Assembly (NCBI GenBank): GCA_026027325.1
Contig: JAMSLZ010000024.1
Location: 62,001-126,000 of the forward strand
DNA from: Actinomucor elegans
Taxonomy: Eukaryota > Mucoromycota > Mucoromycetes > Mucorales > Mucoraceae
Length of the DNA: 64,000 nt
Direction: 5' to 3'
The notes under the pieces were generated by a model, which saw only the letters and a program-made list of their open reading frames with translations, ran no database searches and was not told where the DNA came from. Below, piece by piece: positions 35,734 through 48,943 of this stretch. Each line of letters opens with the position of its first letter. Positions within the stretch are counted from its first letter, which is position 1. The position numbers were made by a program, and so were the translations under genes.

Positions 35734-36937
35734 CTACAAAATTTTATAAGCAGCATTGTAAATCTCTTTTTTAACCTCTGCTCTCAAGTAGTCTATCAAT
35801 TGTGAGCTTTCCTTAAATTCAATAACGCTAGATAAGCAGTACTGTTTAGAATCTTATAGTGTACATGCCGCAAACCACTTACTTTTCATGACCAATATAG
35901 ACCGCCTCGACTGGTAACAAAAGCCTAGATGTACTAGTAATGAAGCATCCTTCCCATTTTCCCTGCTTGAGATCCTCTAGCTTGGGGAACTCCCATTTGA
36001 ATGGAATATCATGTTTCTTACAGATATCCAGCACAATTTTCAATATCGAACCCAACAAGACGTGGTCCAAAGACGCACAATAGACTGTTTTGTTCATCAC
36101 AACCAAGAAATTAGAAGCCATGCCTTCATACAGCTGGTCACGATCATCCATCAAAATAATCTCATTGACATCCTTGGGTTTGTTATTTTCAAGAGTTTGT
36201 CGTTCACGTACCCATTGGGAATCCTTGATTTCAGGTGCGGTTCTCGATTTCTTTTCAATCTCTACTCTGACACGCTTGTGAGGCGGAAACGAGGGCATGT
36301 CGGTGATATGGGCAGCAAAGCAAGGTTGGTGTGTCTAGGTACACGAATGGATAAGCTTTTCTCTCTTCCTTTCTTTTTTGTCATGTTCTTTCTTACCTCA
36401 AAGCTGTAGGTGGCCACGAGTGAGACTTTTGCTTCATGAGGATGCTCAGTATGGGTAGTAGGATCAACCGTCTCATAGTACGCTTCGAGTCCCGTTTTGA
36501 GTAAAGGGATCAGTTTCTTTTCAAAGGTTACAGGATCTCGAAAGGAAGCAAGCGCATCATGCGCTTTTTCAGTTTCTAGAGCTGTCTTTCCTTCAAAAGC
36601 TATACGTGAAATAGAGTTGGTTATACGCTTCATGTGCGTATTGAGTTCGACAATGGCATCACGGTGAACGGTACGCATACCAGTGTAAGCACCTTTATGA
36701 ACTGAAAATCAGTTGAAAGAATTTCTGAAGATACAGCTACTTTACCGCTTGGGTAGGAAAGAATAAATTCGTTGAAAGTCTTATTTCCTGATAAGATGCT
36801 GTACTTTATTTTAGCTAAATCATTCTCGGAAGCATTGACCTGTTCAATGATGACTAGAAAATTGAGGTTTAGTGCATGGTTTCCAGGTATTTATTATTAA
36901 TTTTTTTTTATAGTTTACGTGATGTTTGATTAGTCAT
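35734..36937 (-). CDS. Class IV aminotransferase-fold protein, 325 aa
   Basis: PLP-dependent fold-type IV (D-amino acid/branched-chain aminotransferase-like) protein of the plant/fungal uncharacterised branch. Exons 36937-36919, 36853-36746, 36701-36397, 36334-35883 and 35827-35734 join in phase; the first exon is only 19 bp. Key stretches are VHKGAYTGMRTVHR (about 43-56), KVSLVATYSFE (about 134-144) and EIKDSQWVRERQTLE. In the last of these, the Lys at about 181 sits where the PLP lysine lies in the family. EIILMDDRDQLYEGMASNFLVV (about 203-223) matches the EGxxSNxF cofactor-binding motif. The C-terminal exon adds VIEFKESSQLIDYL. Substrate is unknown. Confidence 0.8.
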
Positions 36938-38402
36938 ATCCGAGTAAAAACGCTTTTTAACCGAAACAACGTATCGTTTCCAATAAGTTGCATCAGTAAC
37001 CGTGCGTCGGCAAGAAGATAAGATAAAAGTTACAAGCATGAATTAAGAGTCACAGAGAAAAAATGGGGCCATTCTGATGTTTAATAACCCCTTGAAGATT
37101 TTTGAATATTCATCGTTGGCTATGTATCAAAGTCTATAAAACCATAAAAGATATATAGACAAACTTCTCTTCAAACTAATAATAGCTTATATTGTTTAGA
37201 CTTTCAGAACAGAGGTTGAACATGCAAAGATATGAATTAATGATATATTCTCTTTTAAAGACTGTTTGAATTGGCTGAAAAGTAAATTCTAAAAAGAAGT
37301 GTTTTCGAACAAGTTTCTGAAGAGACATTTTGGAAACATGACTTGGCAACATTCTAGTGGAATATTATTGTTAGATAGTACCTACTTTATTATAGAAAGC
37401 ATAATCTCTTCTAAGAATAATGCTTATACCAATAACTCTAATGAATGAGTATCATACGCATACTTTAATATTTTAACAATAGCAAGGGTATGGGGGACTC
37501 GGTAAAACGCAACTGAAGCAAATTGACATTGAAGGTATAATAAACCAGCATCCCCTGTTTCGGTTAAAACAATAGTCCATGACTTTTGAGCCACTTTTAT
37601 TGTTAATTTTGAGACTGGTCAACTTTTGTACCAATCTACAGTTTCAATATGAAAGACTATCAAGTAAAAATGGATTACTTCAAATGAACAATCCCTATAC
37701 TTCAACAATTGCTCCTAACCAAATAGAAAATCTGAATCAAAACACAATGATTATTGCTCTGATTTTATGCTTAAGCTAGTAATTAATGCGCAAAATGTGT
37801 ACATTATCCAGTAGCTATTTGGATGCTGCCATTTTGAGACCAGAAGAAGGAAACTGGAAAAAACAAGTGTCTATTTATATTATACTCATTTATTTTTACA
37901 TACATATTCAAGAGATATCCCACTATTATTAGTATGCAGTCAGTGATTTAACGAGTTATGTTTGATGTTTGCTGAGAGCGTAATAATAAAGAGAGAGAAA
38001 AACTCTGGTTAAACGATCTCTGTCGTACTTTACACATATTAAATGTATTTAATAATACATACTGTGGACTCTCCCCTCACAGTTAAGTTGTATATCATTT
38101 AGAACTCCCTTTAGTACAGAACCCACTATTCCTCCCTCTCCGAACACCATCATTTACAATTAACCAATAGCTTAACCTCTGTCTGCAATAACCATTACAT
38201 GTCGATATAAAATAGCTTTAAATGGACACAATAATGTATTGCCCGAAGCATGTGTTACTTTGAATATTACAGTATCAGTAAGGTTTATTTTAATATAATA
38301 TTTTTTTTAAAAAAAGACAAGAAAAATAGTTATACAAATGATGTAGTATATGATATTGATTACAAATATAAAAAAAGGGTATTATACATGAAGGAGAAGC
38401 AT
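36938..38402. other. 1.4-kb intergenic region
   Basis: No gene is supported. It contains AT-rich sequence, a T8 run with A8 at about 38302-38316, and small open frames with no recognisable content. Confidence 0.55.
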
Positions 38403-40018
38403 TTACAATCTGAATTGAAAATCCAAACGATTCGATCCAAGGTCTTTGGTGGTTTCATTGTAATGCTTCTGTTCCTCTTCAGTCATGGCGTTCCATTCCT
38501 TGGCACGAATATGATTAGTGAGCGCATATCGATAGCGCAAACCCAAGAACAAGACCACTGTAGCCACTTGCAAACCAATGTTAATCCAGTTACCTTTGTG
38601 AAAGTAGGGAGCATCACTGTCTTGATAGATTTGTGAACCGGGCACACCGTTGATATTGGCTGCACCAATAACAGCACCAAGTGCAAGCGCACGTTTACCA
38701 ATAGGAGCTAAATTGGAAGACATCCAAGCAATTTGCATACCATGCCATGAAGGGTTTGAAGCTGTGAACAAAGCAGCACCATACAAACTCCAGCGATTTG
38801 AATTGTCTGGTAGCACCTCGAGCACAATAAATCCTATCAGGGTCCAAACAGTACCAATGAGCGCGTGGAATGCGACGTTACCATAGCGATCAGAACTGCG
38901 AGCAATGATAATGGAGAAAATAAGGCCAATAATGTAAGAAGGAGCAGTAAGAAGGTTACTATCCGTCACAGAGAAGCCGGCAGTGTTGATGATAGTAGGC
39001 AAATAGTTTTGAATGGGTGTCATGGACATTTGGCCAATGAAGGTGATAATTAGATGAGTCCAGAGTTTTGTATCTATAAATGCTTGCTTGACATCGTCCC
39101 AAACAATGGGTTTATTCTGTTCTTTCTTGGTCAAATCATCACGAATAATACGAGTAATGGCAATCTTTTGTTCGCGCTCTGTAAACCAGCCTAGTTTACC
39201 TCGAATACCACCAGAAGTCCTTAGAGGGCTTGAAGGCAAATAAAAGAAAGCAACAATGCCTACAATGTGGGTCATAATACCATCCAATAAAAAGAGCCAT
39301 TTCCATCCTTCCAATCCACCGATACCTCTCATACGAAAGACACCAAACGAAATAAGACCAGAGAAAGCAGAAGCAAAGTTTTGGACACCCCAGAACCAAG
39401 CAAGACGCGTAGCCAATTCATTTGTCTTATACCAACCTGTGAGATAAGCGAGACATGCAGGAATGAAGCCAGCTTCAGTTACTGCAATGAAAACGCGAAC
39501 AGCCATGAATCCGCCAAAGTTATGAACTAACGCATGAGCCCAGGTAACAATAGCCCAAGAGTTCATCAAAATTGGAATCCATAAATGAGCACCGATAATT
39601 TTTACAACAGCGTTTGAGGGAAGTGTAAAAAGAGTAAAAATTAACGAATACACAAGGATACTTGTGTTGACGCCGTCATTGGTAAACCCCAAGTCTTTAG
39701 CCAAGTCATCAGATATTGCATTTGCTAAATATTCGAATTCTTAGCTCGGCGGACATACGAATAATATTCTTTAGACTTACAGATATTGGTACGATCCATG
39801 TTGAGGACAAAGGTCGTGAGTAAAATGAATGACATTAGTCTTATATCCAGTTTGTTTCGCACTTTTTGCTCTTCTTCGTCTGTCCACTCCATGCATTCAT
39901 CGTAACTATCAGTTGCGAAACTTTCTTCGTCAGTAGACTCGTAATAGGCTTTCTTGTCGCTTATCGTTTTGACAATGGACTCGTTATCAAGTTTTGAAGA
40001 TGTATCTTTAAGAGTCAT
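38403..40018 (-). CDS. MFS transporter, anion:cation symporter (ACS/Dal5-Tna1-like), 519 aa
   Basis: Plasma membrane permease of the major facilitator superfamily, ACS family, which in fungi carries allantoate, nicotinate, pantothenate and similar organic anions. Exons 40018-39781 and 39724-38403 join in phase. The 65-residue N-terminus is acidic and cytosolic, followed by RLMSFILLTTFVLNMDRTNI as TM1 and SNAISDDLAKDLG, the typical ACS loop. Further marks are VRVFIAVTEAGFIPACLAYL in TM4, FFYLPSSPLRTSG before the central loop, and TIINTAGFSVTDSNLLTAPSY in the second half. About 12 TM segments are visible. The tail ends EEEQKHYNETTKDLG, close to the family tail. Substrate cannot be read from sequence. 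A TA microsatellite at 40020-40038 directly precedes the start. Confidence 0.9.
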
Positions 40019-43000
40019 TTATATATATATATATATATAAAAAGGAGGGGGGATTGGTTCAAGATAAATATCATTAAGAACAAACTTCTTTTATATACAG
40101 TTACTTAATAGTAATACAAAGAGTGTATCACCACTTAACGATTTACAAGAAGAATATGGCGCCTTATTATGAACTTGGACTCCTATATCACTTTGGCACA
40201 TATAAAGCAGAAATCATGAAATATGTAAAATCGATTGTGCAATTTCGCGATCATAATACGTGGTGTATGTGGTACCATGAACCTGATTGGGTGTCCTGAA
40301 CGCTGTAAATCGGATTTTCAGCGTATTGCGCAATTTTACTATAATGTTTTGTAAGAAACTCTTGAATAGAAAATATTTTCGCAATATGGATAAATCTAAT
40401 TGGAGTCACCTGTTGTTATCTAGATCGGATAACTTGAATAGTACAAACTATGAATCGAGGTTTGTGTCGATGCTCGCCCCAGTAATTGATCAACAACACA
40501 GTTTATGTGGAGGGAATGCCAGAAAATAGAATAAGCTCTGTTCTCCGCTTAGCGGTGCTCTATTATTTGCGCGATCTAAGATGGTGCAGTTATATTTATC
40601 GCCATATTACCGAACATTGAAAAAGCAGCTCGTAAATACTGTTTTAATAATTTATCAAATAATATATACCATAATTTGTTATCAAGAATATATAGCATCT
40701 TTTCATTCTGTTATAACGATCACGGTGATATGATCGATATGACATATTAGTATCATCGAATAATAATAAGCAGAAAAGTTTGCCTAACACTTTTGTCATA
40801 ATATGTACTGGCTCATAAATAGTATATTATATGCTCTATGAAATACTTCATTACCTCCATATTTTTTTCCAAAATATCCCTTTGGTATCTTAATGCAGTA
40901 CTGGCTATGTTTTGGATGTGTTTTGTTGGTTTATAGGTACATTGGTTTCGCTGGATAATGAGGGTTCCATTATACAAGCCGCCCACTCCATTATTAGACG
41001 AATACTATTAGAAATAATATATGTTCATCATCGGTCTAGTATAGTGCTCTGAGCACGACAGAAAACATAAAATAGACAAATATCTTGACAAGATTAATTT
41101 TAGTATCGTTAACTCTCTGAATCAAGCAATCTTCGGGCTTAATTTTATAATATCTACTCTCTTTGGCGCAAAGTGCTTGTCTTATTTTCTTTCAATGATT
41201 AAATTATTGGACAGAAAATCTGACTGTACTACTTTTATTTCTTTTCCGCGTTTGCGTACGTAATATATGTAATTCAAAACCTAAGAAAGTGGTATCAATG
41301 TAAAGAGAAAAAAAACTTCTAATGCAATATATCTGGACTTCGAACTGACTATCATTTCGACCATTAGCTTTAGTAGCTGTACAAAAGGATACGATTTATC
41401 ATCTCTTGGCAAGGTTTATTCCCTGCATATCGTTTTTGTTTTGAATTTTTCTTGGCAGATTTTTTCCATCCGTATGTCAAGTTTGTTTTACAAGATATAC
41501 TGGATCTGGTCAAGCATCTGATCTTCTACTGTCGTCCTTAAGATAGTAATTAGAAAAGAAATCATTTTTCAGTTTCTGTGATCTACGGTCGATATCCGCG
41601 ATACTAAGATAGTTTTATACTCATTGGGCTTCTACAAGGTTCGTTACTGACAGAAATCTGGAATATCTACTGCCGTGATCATTATTTTCAAACTACCAAA
41701 TTTCTGGAAAGCATACTTTCGTAGTATTATTGATGCTACACCCTCTCTCTGTCCCTCTGATGTGACCTTCATCCACAAGATATCGGTTAATATGTCCAGA
41801 AAGATCAGCTACATTTTTTGCAATAATATTCGCAGTTAGCCTAGCGTAGATTTTCGTGTATACTTTGCTTTATTTTATAATTTATTTATCAGATTATTTC
41901 AATTTGCGTCTGCCTCGTTGATTGAGTTTTTTCTTATTTTACATGGAGCAATAAATAAATAGCTTTTTTTTAAAGGGGAAGCGCGCTTAAACTCTTACCC
42001 TTAGATGTGCTGGCATAGGTAATGGATAAGCATTGATCCAGCAGAAATAGAATAAAGCATTAGTTCAGTAAATATGGGCTAGGCATTGATTTAGTAAACA
42101 TATTGTAAGTACCACACACGAAAATTTACCATGTGGCAATGATCGTATTTTTTTTAAAAATAAGCAACACTTAGAAAATTGACTAGCCTCATTGCATCTA
42201 GAAAAAATATTTATGCCAATCTCCGTATAATATCTCATCTAATTGCTAGGCCTAACTCAGACTGAGCTACACAGCTTCAATATTTCTTTTATTGGTGAAA
42301 ACTATGACAATTGTTAAGTAATATCTAAATTTTGTGAAGTATACGAATAAATGGTTTTAATATAGAATAAGGCTTTTTGGATACCCTTTACTACCATAAT
42401 AAGAGCCGCTTCGCGGCAAAATTGAGATAAGATTTTATACCCATGGTTTGTGTAGTGGCTTATCAAGAATATGTTGCGTTCACATGTTTAATAGCTCTCT
42501 GAGTTATCTGTTACTCTACAAGTTCCTTTGGGTGATAACATTGACCAAGGCTCTCAGGCACATAGTGTATAGTAGAAAGCTATCTCATGTAAGGCATCTA
42601 ACTTGGTATAAGTATAACGAGCATGTATATATAATATTTTCGAATTACAATATATACCTTGCCTATTCAAAAGGATACTATATTAAATCGTGTTATTGGA
42701 AGGGAGGGGAGGAGAGGAAACATGACTCATTTCATTCAATCTATAGTGATCTATAAATTTCTTGGCCAATTTGGGTTATGGACCACATTTAATGAATAGC
42801 GTATACTTGGAGTGTATTATTACATCTATTGAAATCTATTTTGAAGTGAAGATTTGGTAAATGATCTTGTTTTCAGCTGGATGAATTACATCTCTTTGCC
42901 TTTTCTATAATAAAAAATCCACATGTCTAAATATAAAGATGTATATCTTCAGTGGCCCATCATAACGATTAGATTTAACCCTACCTAAAAAATAGAAACT

Positions 43001-44317
43001 GGCTTGTTAAACAAGAAGAATAAGTAATCACACAGTTATCCTTTCTGTTAATATTCCAATTGCTCATAATAATACTTGTCATTCTTTAACCATTTTTTTT
43101 TTAAAAAAGTTATTATTCGGTATATATTAAAAGTATTCTACATAAATTACAGGTGCTATGTATATACAATTACATATATTCTATACGATCTATCATTTAA
43201 ACTATAACCACGCTTTTTTTTTATCGTAAGTAGTTTGAATAATTTTGATCTGCACAGCACCTACATCCTATCTCTGATCATTGCAGACAAAATGACAGTG
43301 TTTCACTTTAATTTCTGAGAATACGCAAGTAAACCAATTCAGAACCATAAGTTTGATACTCAATTTCTCCAAGCAAAACCAAACAAACTCTTTTATGTTC
43401 TTATGTCACAAGTGTAAATGGTTTGATAATAATGGTATAGCAATTACGGTGAAAGATCAAGAATCGCCATACGACTCTATTGTATAAATTTCATTTACGT
43501 CAGCGAATGGCTAGTACAAGTTGCGTGTATAAAAATGAAAAGATAAATTGCACGGCAGCTCAATCTAAACACTTGGTATACTGATCTGGTGCAATGTATA
43601 ATGTTAATATGTCGAATGACATATTGATCGAGCTAATCTATATGAAATGTATGTCATTTACAAAAGAACTATTGATCAGGTTATTCTACTGATGATTCTG
43701 GTAGATCCAATTGTCATCCTGACCATGAAATAGTCATCAAATGCGCCATTAAATTGAGATCAGCACAGAGGTCTGTTGATCATTAGCTCTAATATGTATA
43801 AAGTGTACTCAATTTATCGAGTATCTGTAAAGTATGTCATATTCATTGTAACCTAGTCAAATAACCGTTTTGGTAGATGCTGTATCTCATTCCGGAACGA
43901 TACTATACGTTGGATATTCATACTAATTAGTTGAAGAAATATTAAAAATGTTGATACAAGCGTTTCATGCAAATTTCACACACACAGTAAATATAAATGA
44001 TCCACTCACTGTTTAATATAGACATTGTTAGCATCATTACTACGACTATGGTAGTCGACAAACAAAATGCATTACAAAAGTTCATTATAATAAATATTTT
44101 AAGGTGGAAGCACACTGGATTACCATATGGCATACACAATGAAATTCTACGTCATATAATATAAGTATTGTATTTAGAGAATTTAAATGATATTTGACTG
44201 GATTTTCATATAATAAATGGAGAATATCCTGTGCATAATAGTCGATAACATCTATTTACCAATACAACAGGCATGAATGCTTAGCATTGTAATTGTGTTC
44301 ATTTCATCTTGAGAATA
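40019..44317. other. 4.3-kb gene-poor region
   Basis: No supported gene. A 47-codon frame at 40156-40299 (MAPYYELGLLYHFG start, ending WYHEPDWVS) has protein-like composition but no further exon; it may be a gene remnant. The frame at 42448-42756 lacks recognisable content. A MITE-like fragment lies near 43725. Several T-run/A-run hairpins occur (about 42148, 43089 and 43211). Confidence 0.5.
43725..43778. repeat. Second copy of the MITE-like arm
   Basis: The segment with catcaaatgcgccattaaat and then gagatcagcacagaggtct is similar to the left arm of the hairpin at 35000. I could not find a matching right arm next to it, so it is a partial copy. Confidence 0.45.
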
Positions 44318-45111
44318 CTAGACAATTTCTTTCTCTTCTGATTTTTTATCGTCTTTCAAGGTTATTTTGATTTCAAATCTTTCAAAATCCATAGCTGTGA
44401 TTGCATCAAAAGCTACATCATAAAGAATCAGGGACCATTCAAAAAAGGCATAGATCGTATAAGCTAACATATATGCATGCGTTGTTAGTATCCATGTTTT
44501 TCTGTCATACCATGCAACGTACCACCAGGAACTTGATGCACTTTATGTTCAAGAAAAAAGTAAACCATTGGTGGCAATGTTCCGAAAAAGGCCAATGTAA
44601 ATAATCTTCTGCGCTTGATAGCTTCACTATTTGTACTTGGCGTAGTATAAATCACGCCTAATTGCCAAGGCAATGTACATAGTACATATACCACCATAGC
44701 CACATCATGAGTCATATGGTCGTCTGTAGAAGTGATAAAGACCCAACCGCCACAAGAAACGGTTCGAACAAGACCGACTCCAAGTAAAAACTTGGCAAAT
44801 CCGATGGAGGATGATCGCTTACTCAAAAAGTACCATAGACCTACAAGCGCGAATCGAGGGCCTGCTGTTAAGGCAATGAGAATCTGAAAAAAGGCGCGCG
44901 CTGGATATCGATCACCCGTGGTGGCGCTCACACTAGGGAACCATTCCTAATAATTTTTAGTAAATACTTGTTTATGTCGGGCGAGTTCATCTAAATATAA
45001 GAGAGTATTTACCTGAGGATATCCGAAATGTTCGTTTTGTACAATCTTTTCATAGTGCGTATAGCATCCAACGACAAGGGCTATCAGAAACGCGCCTGCA
45101 TATGCTTTCAT
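44318..45111 (-). CDS. PGAP2: PGAP2/FRAG1-like GPI-anchor remodelling membrane protein, 222 aa
   Basis: Member of the Frag1/DRAM/Sfk1 family related to PGAP2 and the N-terminal part of Cwh43. These proteins act in lipid remodelling of GPI anchors in the secretory pathway. Exons 45111-45013, 44946-44523 and 44463-44318 join in phase. The product begins with a membrane segment (MKAYAGAFLIALVVGCYTHY) and then carries the diagnostic FGYPQEWFPSVSATTGDR stretch at the first splice junction. AFFQILIALTAGPRF follows. Four or five more TM segments and AYTIYAFFEWSLILYDVAFD close the fold. A charged cytosolic tail of about 25 residues follows. The length is near human PGAP2 (about 250 aa). Assignment to PGAP2 rather than another Frag1-family member is likely but not certain. 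Confidence 0.82.
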
Positions 45112-46800
45112 TAGGTGCTTCAATGGATATATCTGCGTCCCATGCGTGACTTACTGTAAGCAAATACTGTATGTGAATAAGATATATACTCTGCCGGAAT
45201 CTTAGAATGCGCGCATAAAAGAAAAGTTAATGAGCAATGTTTGCCATGTCCAATGTAAAGAATTTACCCTTGCGACTGTATTCTTTTCGAAATTGTTTCT
45301 CATTTTGCCAGAAAAAAAAATAGAAAAATGTATCAGGGCAGAAAAAAAAATATGTAAAAGCCGTGTGAATGTAGCCACGTGTAACTAGGCGCAAGAGCCC
45401 GATTTACCCGTAGACGCATTGACAGTGGCCAAAGTGCTGTTGGTCAATTTCAGATAAGGTTTACTTTTTTCCCTTGAAAAAATAACATAAAATATCGATT
45501 ATTCCGAGTAAAACAGGTGTACAGATAAAGGAATAAGGAAGTTTCTATAGTTCATTTGAGAAACCATTAGTTCAGTGAACGTCTAAATACGGAAAATTTA
45601 TTTCATTGGTTAGCGGTATTGTTCTACAATTCACCTGTTAGATTAAAGATTAAGCAAAACAAATCAAAATATATCTAAATTTCTGGGAATAGTTGTTTGT
45701 TTTGTATAAGCTTGTTATCAAAAATGCTATGTTTATATAAGCAGGTACTTGAGGTAAAATTAAGCAAATAAAGGATATCTATAGCACCAATTGAATTAGG
45801 CTCCGCATAAACACAAAAAAAAAAAAGAATCACTTCTAGGTCAACATCAAAACCAGGTATATTAATAGTTTTTGGCAACTAAGTAGATATTGCTGCGCAT
45901 TTCTGAAGCAGCTTGTTCGTACAATAACTCGCATTCATATACAAGTGCTACAGGAAGATCTACGTTGATAGCCGGACAGCCAAACGGAGAATAAATGTTA
46001 TCCATTGATTATAAACCCAAAGATCGGCTCGGTATCAGTAACGAACTGAGATAGAGATGTTATTTTCAGGGTAAGGGGAAAGATATAGAACGAAAAGGCA
46101 CCGATTTCTAACAGTAAACCTAGAAGTGTTTTTACCAATAAATAATATTGTAGGTTTAAAGATAAGTGTCGTTTCATGTTTATATCAGGTATTTATCATA
46201 CGAGAAAAGTAACTAATAGAGCCCCACAGGGGTAAGACAGGCGTAAGAAAACTAATTGAAACTATATTGATATCACGGAAGGGCTACAAAATTTAATTTT
46301 GTTCTGTCAAGGAAAGTGTCTGTGACATGTCGTGTGAAAGAATATCTCTATCGGTTTGAAACCTAATAAACTACTTTCTTGATGATAGATGACGCAAAAA
46401 AGCAACAAATTTAATATGGTCATCTGTACCTAATCGTGTTTTTGTGTAATACGCGGTGATATGGAGTTAAATTAGGCCACAGTAAAAAAAAAAAAAAAAA
46501 AAAAAAAAAGTATACATAGATGTATTTCCAGAAGAGTGAGCATACTGTAGTACATTAGTCATGTCCTGTTATACTTTTGTTCCGGGACAATATGCTGCCG
46601 TGCCGTCGAAATCAGATCTCATCTGAGTTTTATGACGTGTATAGATTATCCAGCAGAGGAGCGTGAGATCGACTGTGCTGATCTTAAAAACACTAACCAT
46701 TCAAATGCAATGCAGTCAAAACGAAAGATCTATTATAAATATGATATCTTTTTTTTAAGACATTTCTTTTTCTTTTCTTTTCTTTAACAAATTAAATATA
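45112..46800. other. 1.7-kb intergenic region between PGAP2-like and BNA2
   Basis: No supported gene. An A26 run lies at about 46484-46509. The final 60 bases are pyrimidine-rich (ttcttttcttttctttaac) and are the BNA2 leader. Confidence 0.6.
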
Positions 46801-48608
46801 ATGGAGCACTTTGCAAAATTAAAGCCTCTTGCCGACTATGACATTTCAGCTGAAACTGGTTTTTTGCCTACAAAGCCACCACTTCGCAGGTTGACGGATG
46901 ACTATTTTGCTCCTTGGGAGGACCTGATGGATGATTTTAATGGTTTATTATTGGCTGGTAAATTGAGAGAAAGAGTGCACAAGGTGAGAGATATAATATA
47001 TCTTCTGTCATTTGTTATTCATTCTATTATCATAGCTACCCTTGTTGGATCATGCACGTTTAAAATCAGTAGAGGAATACAGACGGGCTTTCTTGATCCT
47101 TTGTATGGTATCCCATGCTTATGTGTGGGGAAAGCACGAATTAGTATCAGAGGTAAAGAGAAAACATGACTTGTTAGCTAGAAACGTTAATTGATATTTC
47201 CCACGAAATAGACGTTACATTCAAGCCTGGCTATTCCATGGGCTGCCATTGCAGACCATTTAGGTCTTTCCCCCGTGGTTTGTCATGCCGCTACCGTATT
47301 GTGGAATTATCGCTTGTTGGATCGTGATGGTCCTATTGATGTAAGGTAAGCATTTCTTGTTATTGTATTGTATTATATATTCACAGCTTTATTAGCAACA
47401 CTTCTACTTTAACTACTTTCTCGGGTTCGTTGGATGAATCATGGTTTTATCTCATTACAGTAGCCATTGAAAGCTCGGGAGCACCTTGTTTATCTCAAAT
47501 TGCTGATGCTATTGAAAATATCAATCAAGGCCAATATGACAAACTGGAAAAAAACCTGAAAGTGATCCAAACCGCTTTGGTTGCCATGAATACGGATCTA
47601 GCAAGAATGTCTGAAAAGTGTGACCCATACGTCTTTTATTGGAAAATCCGACCTTATTTGGCTGGTTGGGAAAACATGGCAGAAGCAGGTTTACCATTGG
47701 GACTCATTTATGAAGGCGTAGATACCCAAACAGATAAGTCTCATTTGGATGAAGCTGAACGTCTATTGGGTCAATACAGACGCTATGCTGGTGGTAGTGC
47801 TGCTCAAAGTAGTTTGATTGCTGCTCTGGATGTTGCATTTGGTGTTGAACACCATCCTACTGGTGAAAAGCCTTCTTTTATCAAGGCCGCCGATTTACCT
47901 AGTGATCGTTATACAAAGCTACCTGCTACCAATACCGCTGATGAAGTTCATAAAGGAACCGAGACACCACGTACACCGCCTCCTTTTGTTCGTACAAATC
48001 GTAACAGTTTCTTGAGAGCTATGCGTAACTACATGCCACGTCCTCACCGAGAGTTCTTGGAAGATTTGGAGAAAGCTGCTAATATCCGTCCTTATATCCT
48101 ACAATTGCAAGAGAACCATAAGAATGGCAATATTTCTGAACAAGAAACCGCTATTCTTAATGCCTACAATGATTGTCTTCATCAACTCAAGCTGTTCCGT
48201 GATAAACATATTCAAATCGTTTCCTTATTTATTGTGAATCAAGCGCGTAAGGGTCCTAATATTGCTAACGGTGGATTTGTTATTGACAAGAAGCCATCAA
48301 CAACCTCCAAGAATTCTGCACATAATGATCTGTATCCCCAGACTCAATTAGAAACTTCTCCAGATATTCGCAAGGATTCTAATGCCGATATAGTAGCACA
48401 AAAATTTCCTCAACTGGGACTCGCCAAAAAGGTTGATTCAGATAATGTAGTTCGAGGTACAGGCGGAACAAATGTTATGCCATTCTTGAAGCAATCCCGT
48501 GACGAAACCGCTGACATGAAGATTCTTACTGGTGAAGAAGCTACTGCCAAGGGCAAAGCCGGAGAAGAAACCAATAAGACTTGGTCGGATTGGATCCTTC
48601 GCCGTTAG
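46801..48608 (+). CDS. BNA2: Indoleamine 2,3-dioxygenase (Bna2), 551 aa
   Basis: Haem enzyme that converts tryptophan to N-formylkynurenine, the first step of the kynurenine route to NAD. Exons 46801-46983, 47036-47152, 47212-47345 and 47387-48608 join in phase. Family marks: AETGFLPTKPPLRRL near the start, the SHAYVWG segment (about 86-92), SSLAIPWAAIADHLGLSPV, ESWFYLITVAIE, YMPRPHREFLEDLE (about 360-373), and RDKHIQIVSLFIV with H419 as the proximal haem ligand. The C-terminal 100 residues after VIDKKPS are a low-complexity tail, ending TNKTWSDWILRR, longer than in mammalian IDO (about 400 aa) as is common in fungi. Confidence 0.93.
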
Positions 48609-48943
48609 TTTCATATATTATTATAATAACGGGTTTCAGCTATTATTTTTTTTTTGCATTTTTTTTAAAAAAATAATCGAATGTTAAACATCTAGCCAAT
48701 CATCATTAAAGTTCATTTTTTTTTCTTTTCTTTTTTGTTAGAGTGCCAATCACCAGAAATAGAAGGATTCAAACATGTAAAATGTTTTCTATTTTTCTAA
48801 AATCGCAACAGCCAATAGTATTGAAATAAAGTATGGTAAACACTTTATTATCGAAATTGATGCCAATTTCTAATTCTAAAATCAAATAAACAGTCATAAA
48901 TGAATATAATATTCTGCTAGATCGCATAAATGCTCTAATTTTA
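48609..48943. other. 3' region of BNA2
   Basis: Contains a T10/A6 hairpin at about 48645-48676 that may serve in 3' end formation. No gene is seen. Confidence 0.5.

Noticed and set aside
40156..40299. 47-codon frame MAPYYELGLL...
   Set aside because: Protein-like in composition, but single, short and without splice context; noted only as a possible remnant.
42448..42756. 102-aa open frame in the 40-44 kb region
   Set aside because: No ATG at the stated start, no recognisable motifs, and composition fits AT-rich chance.
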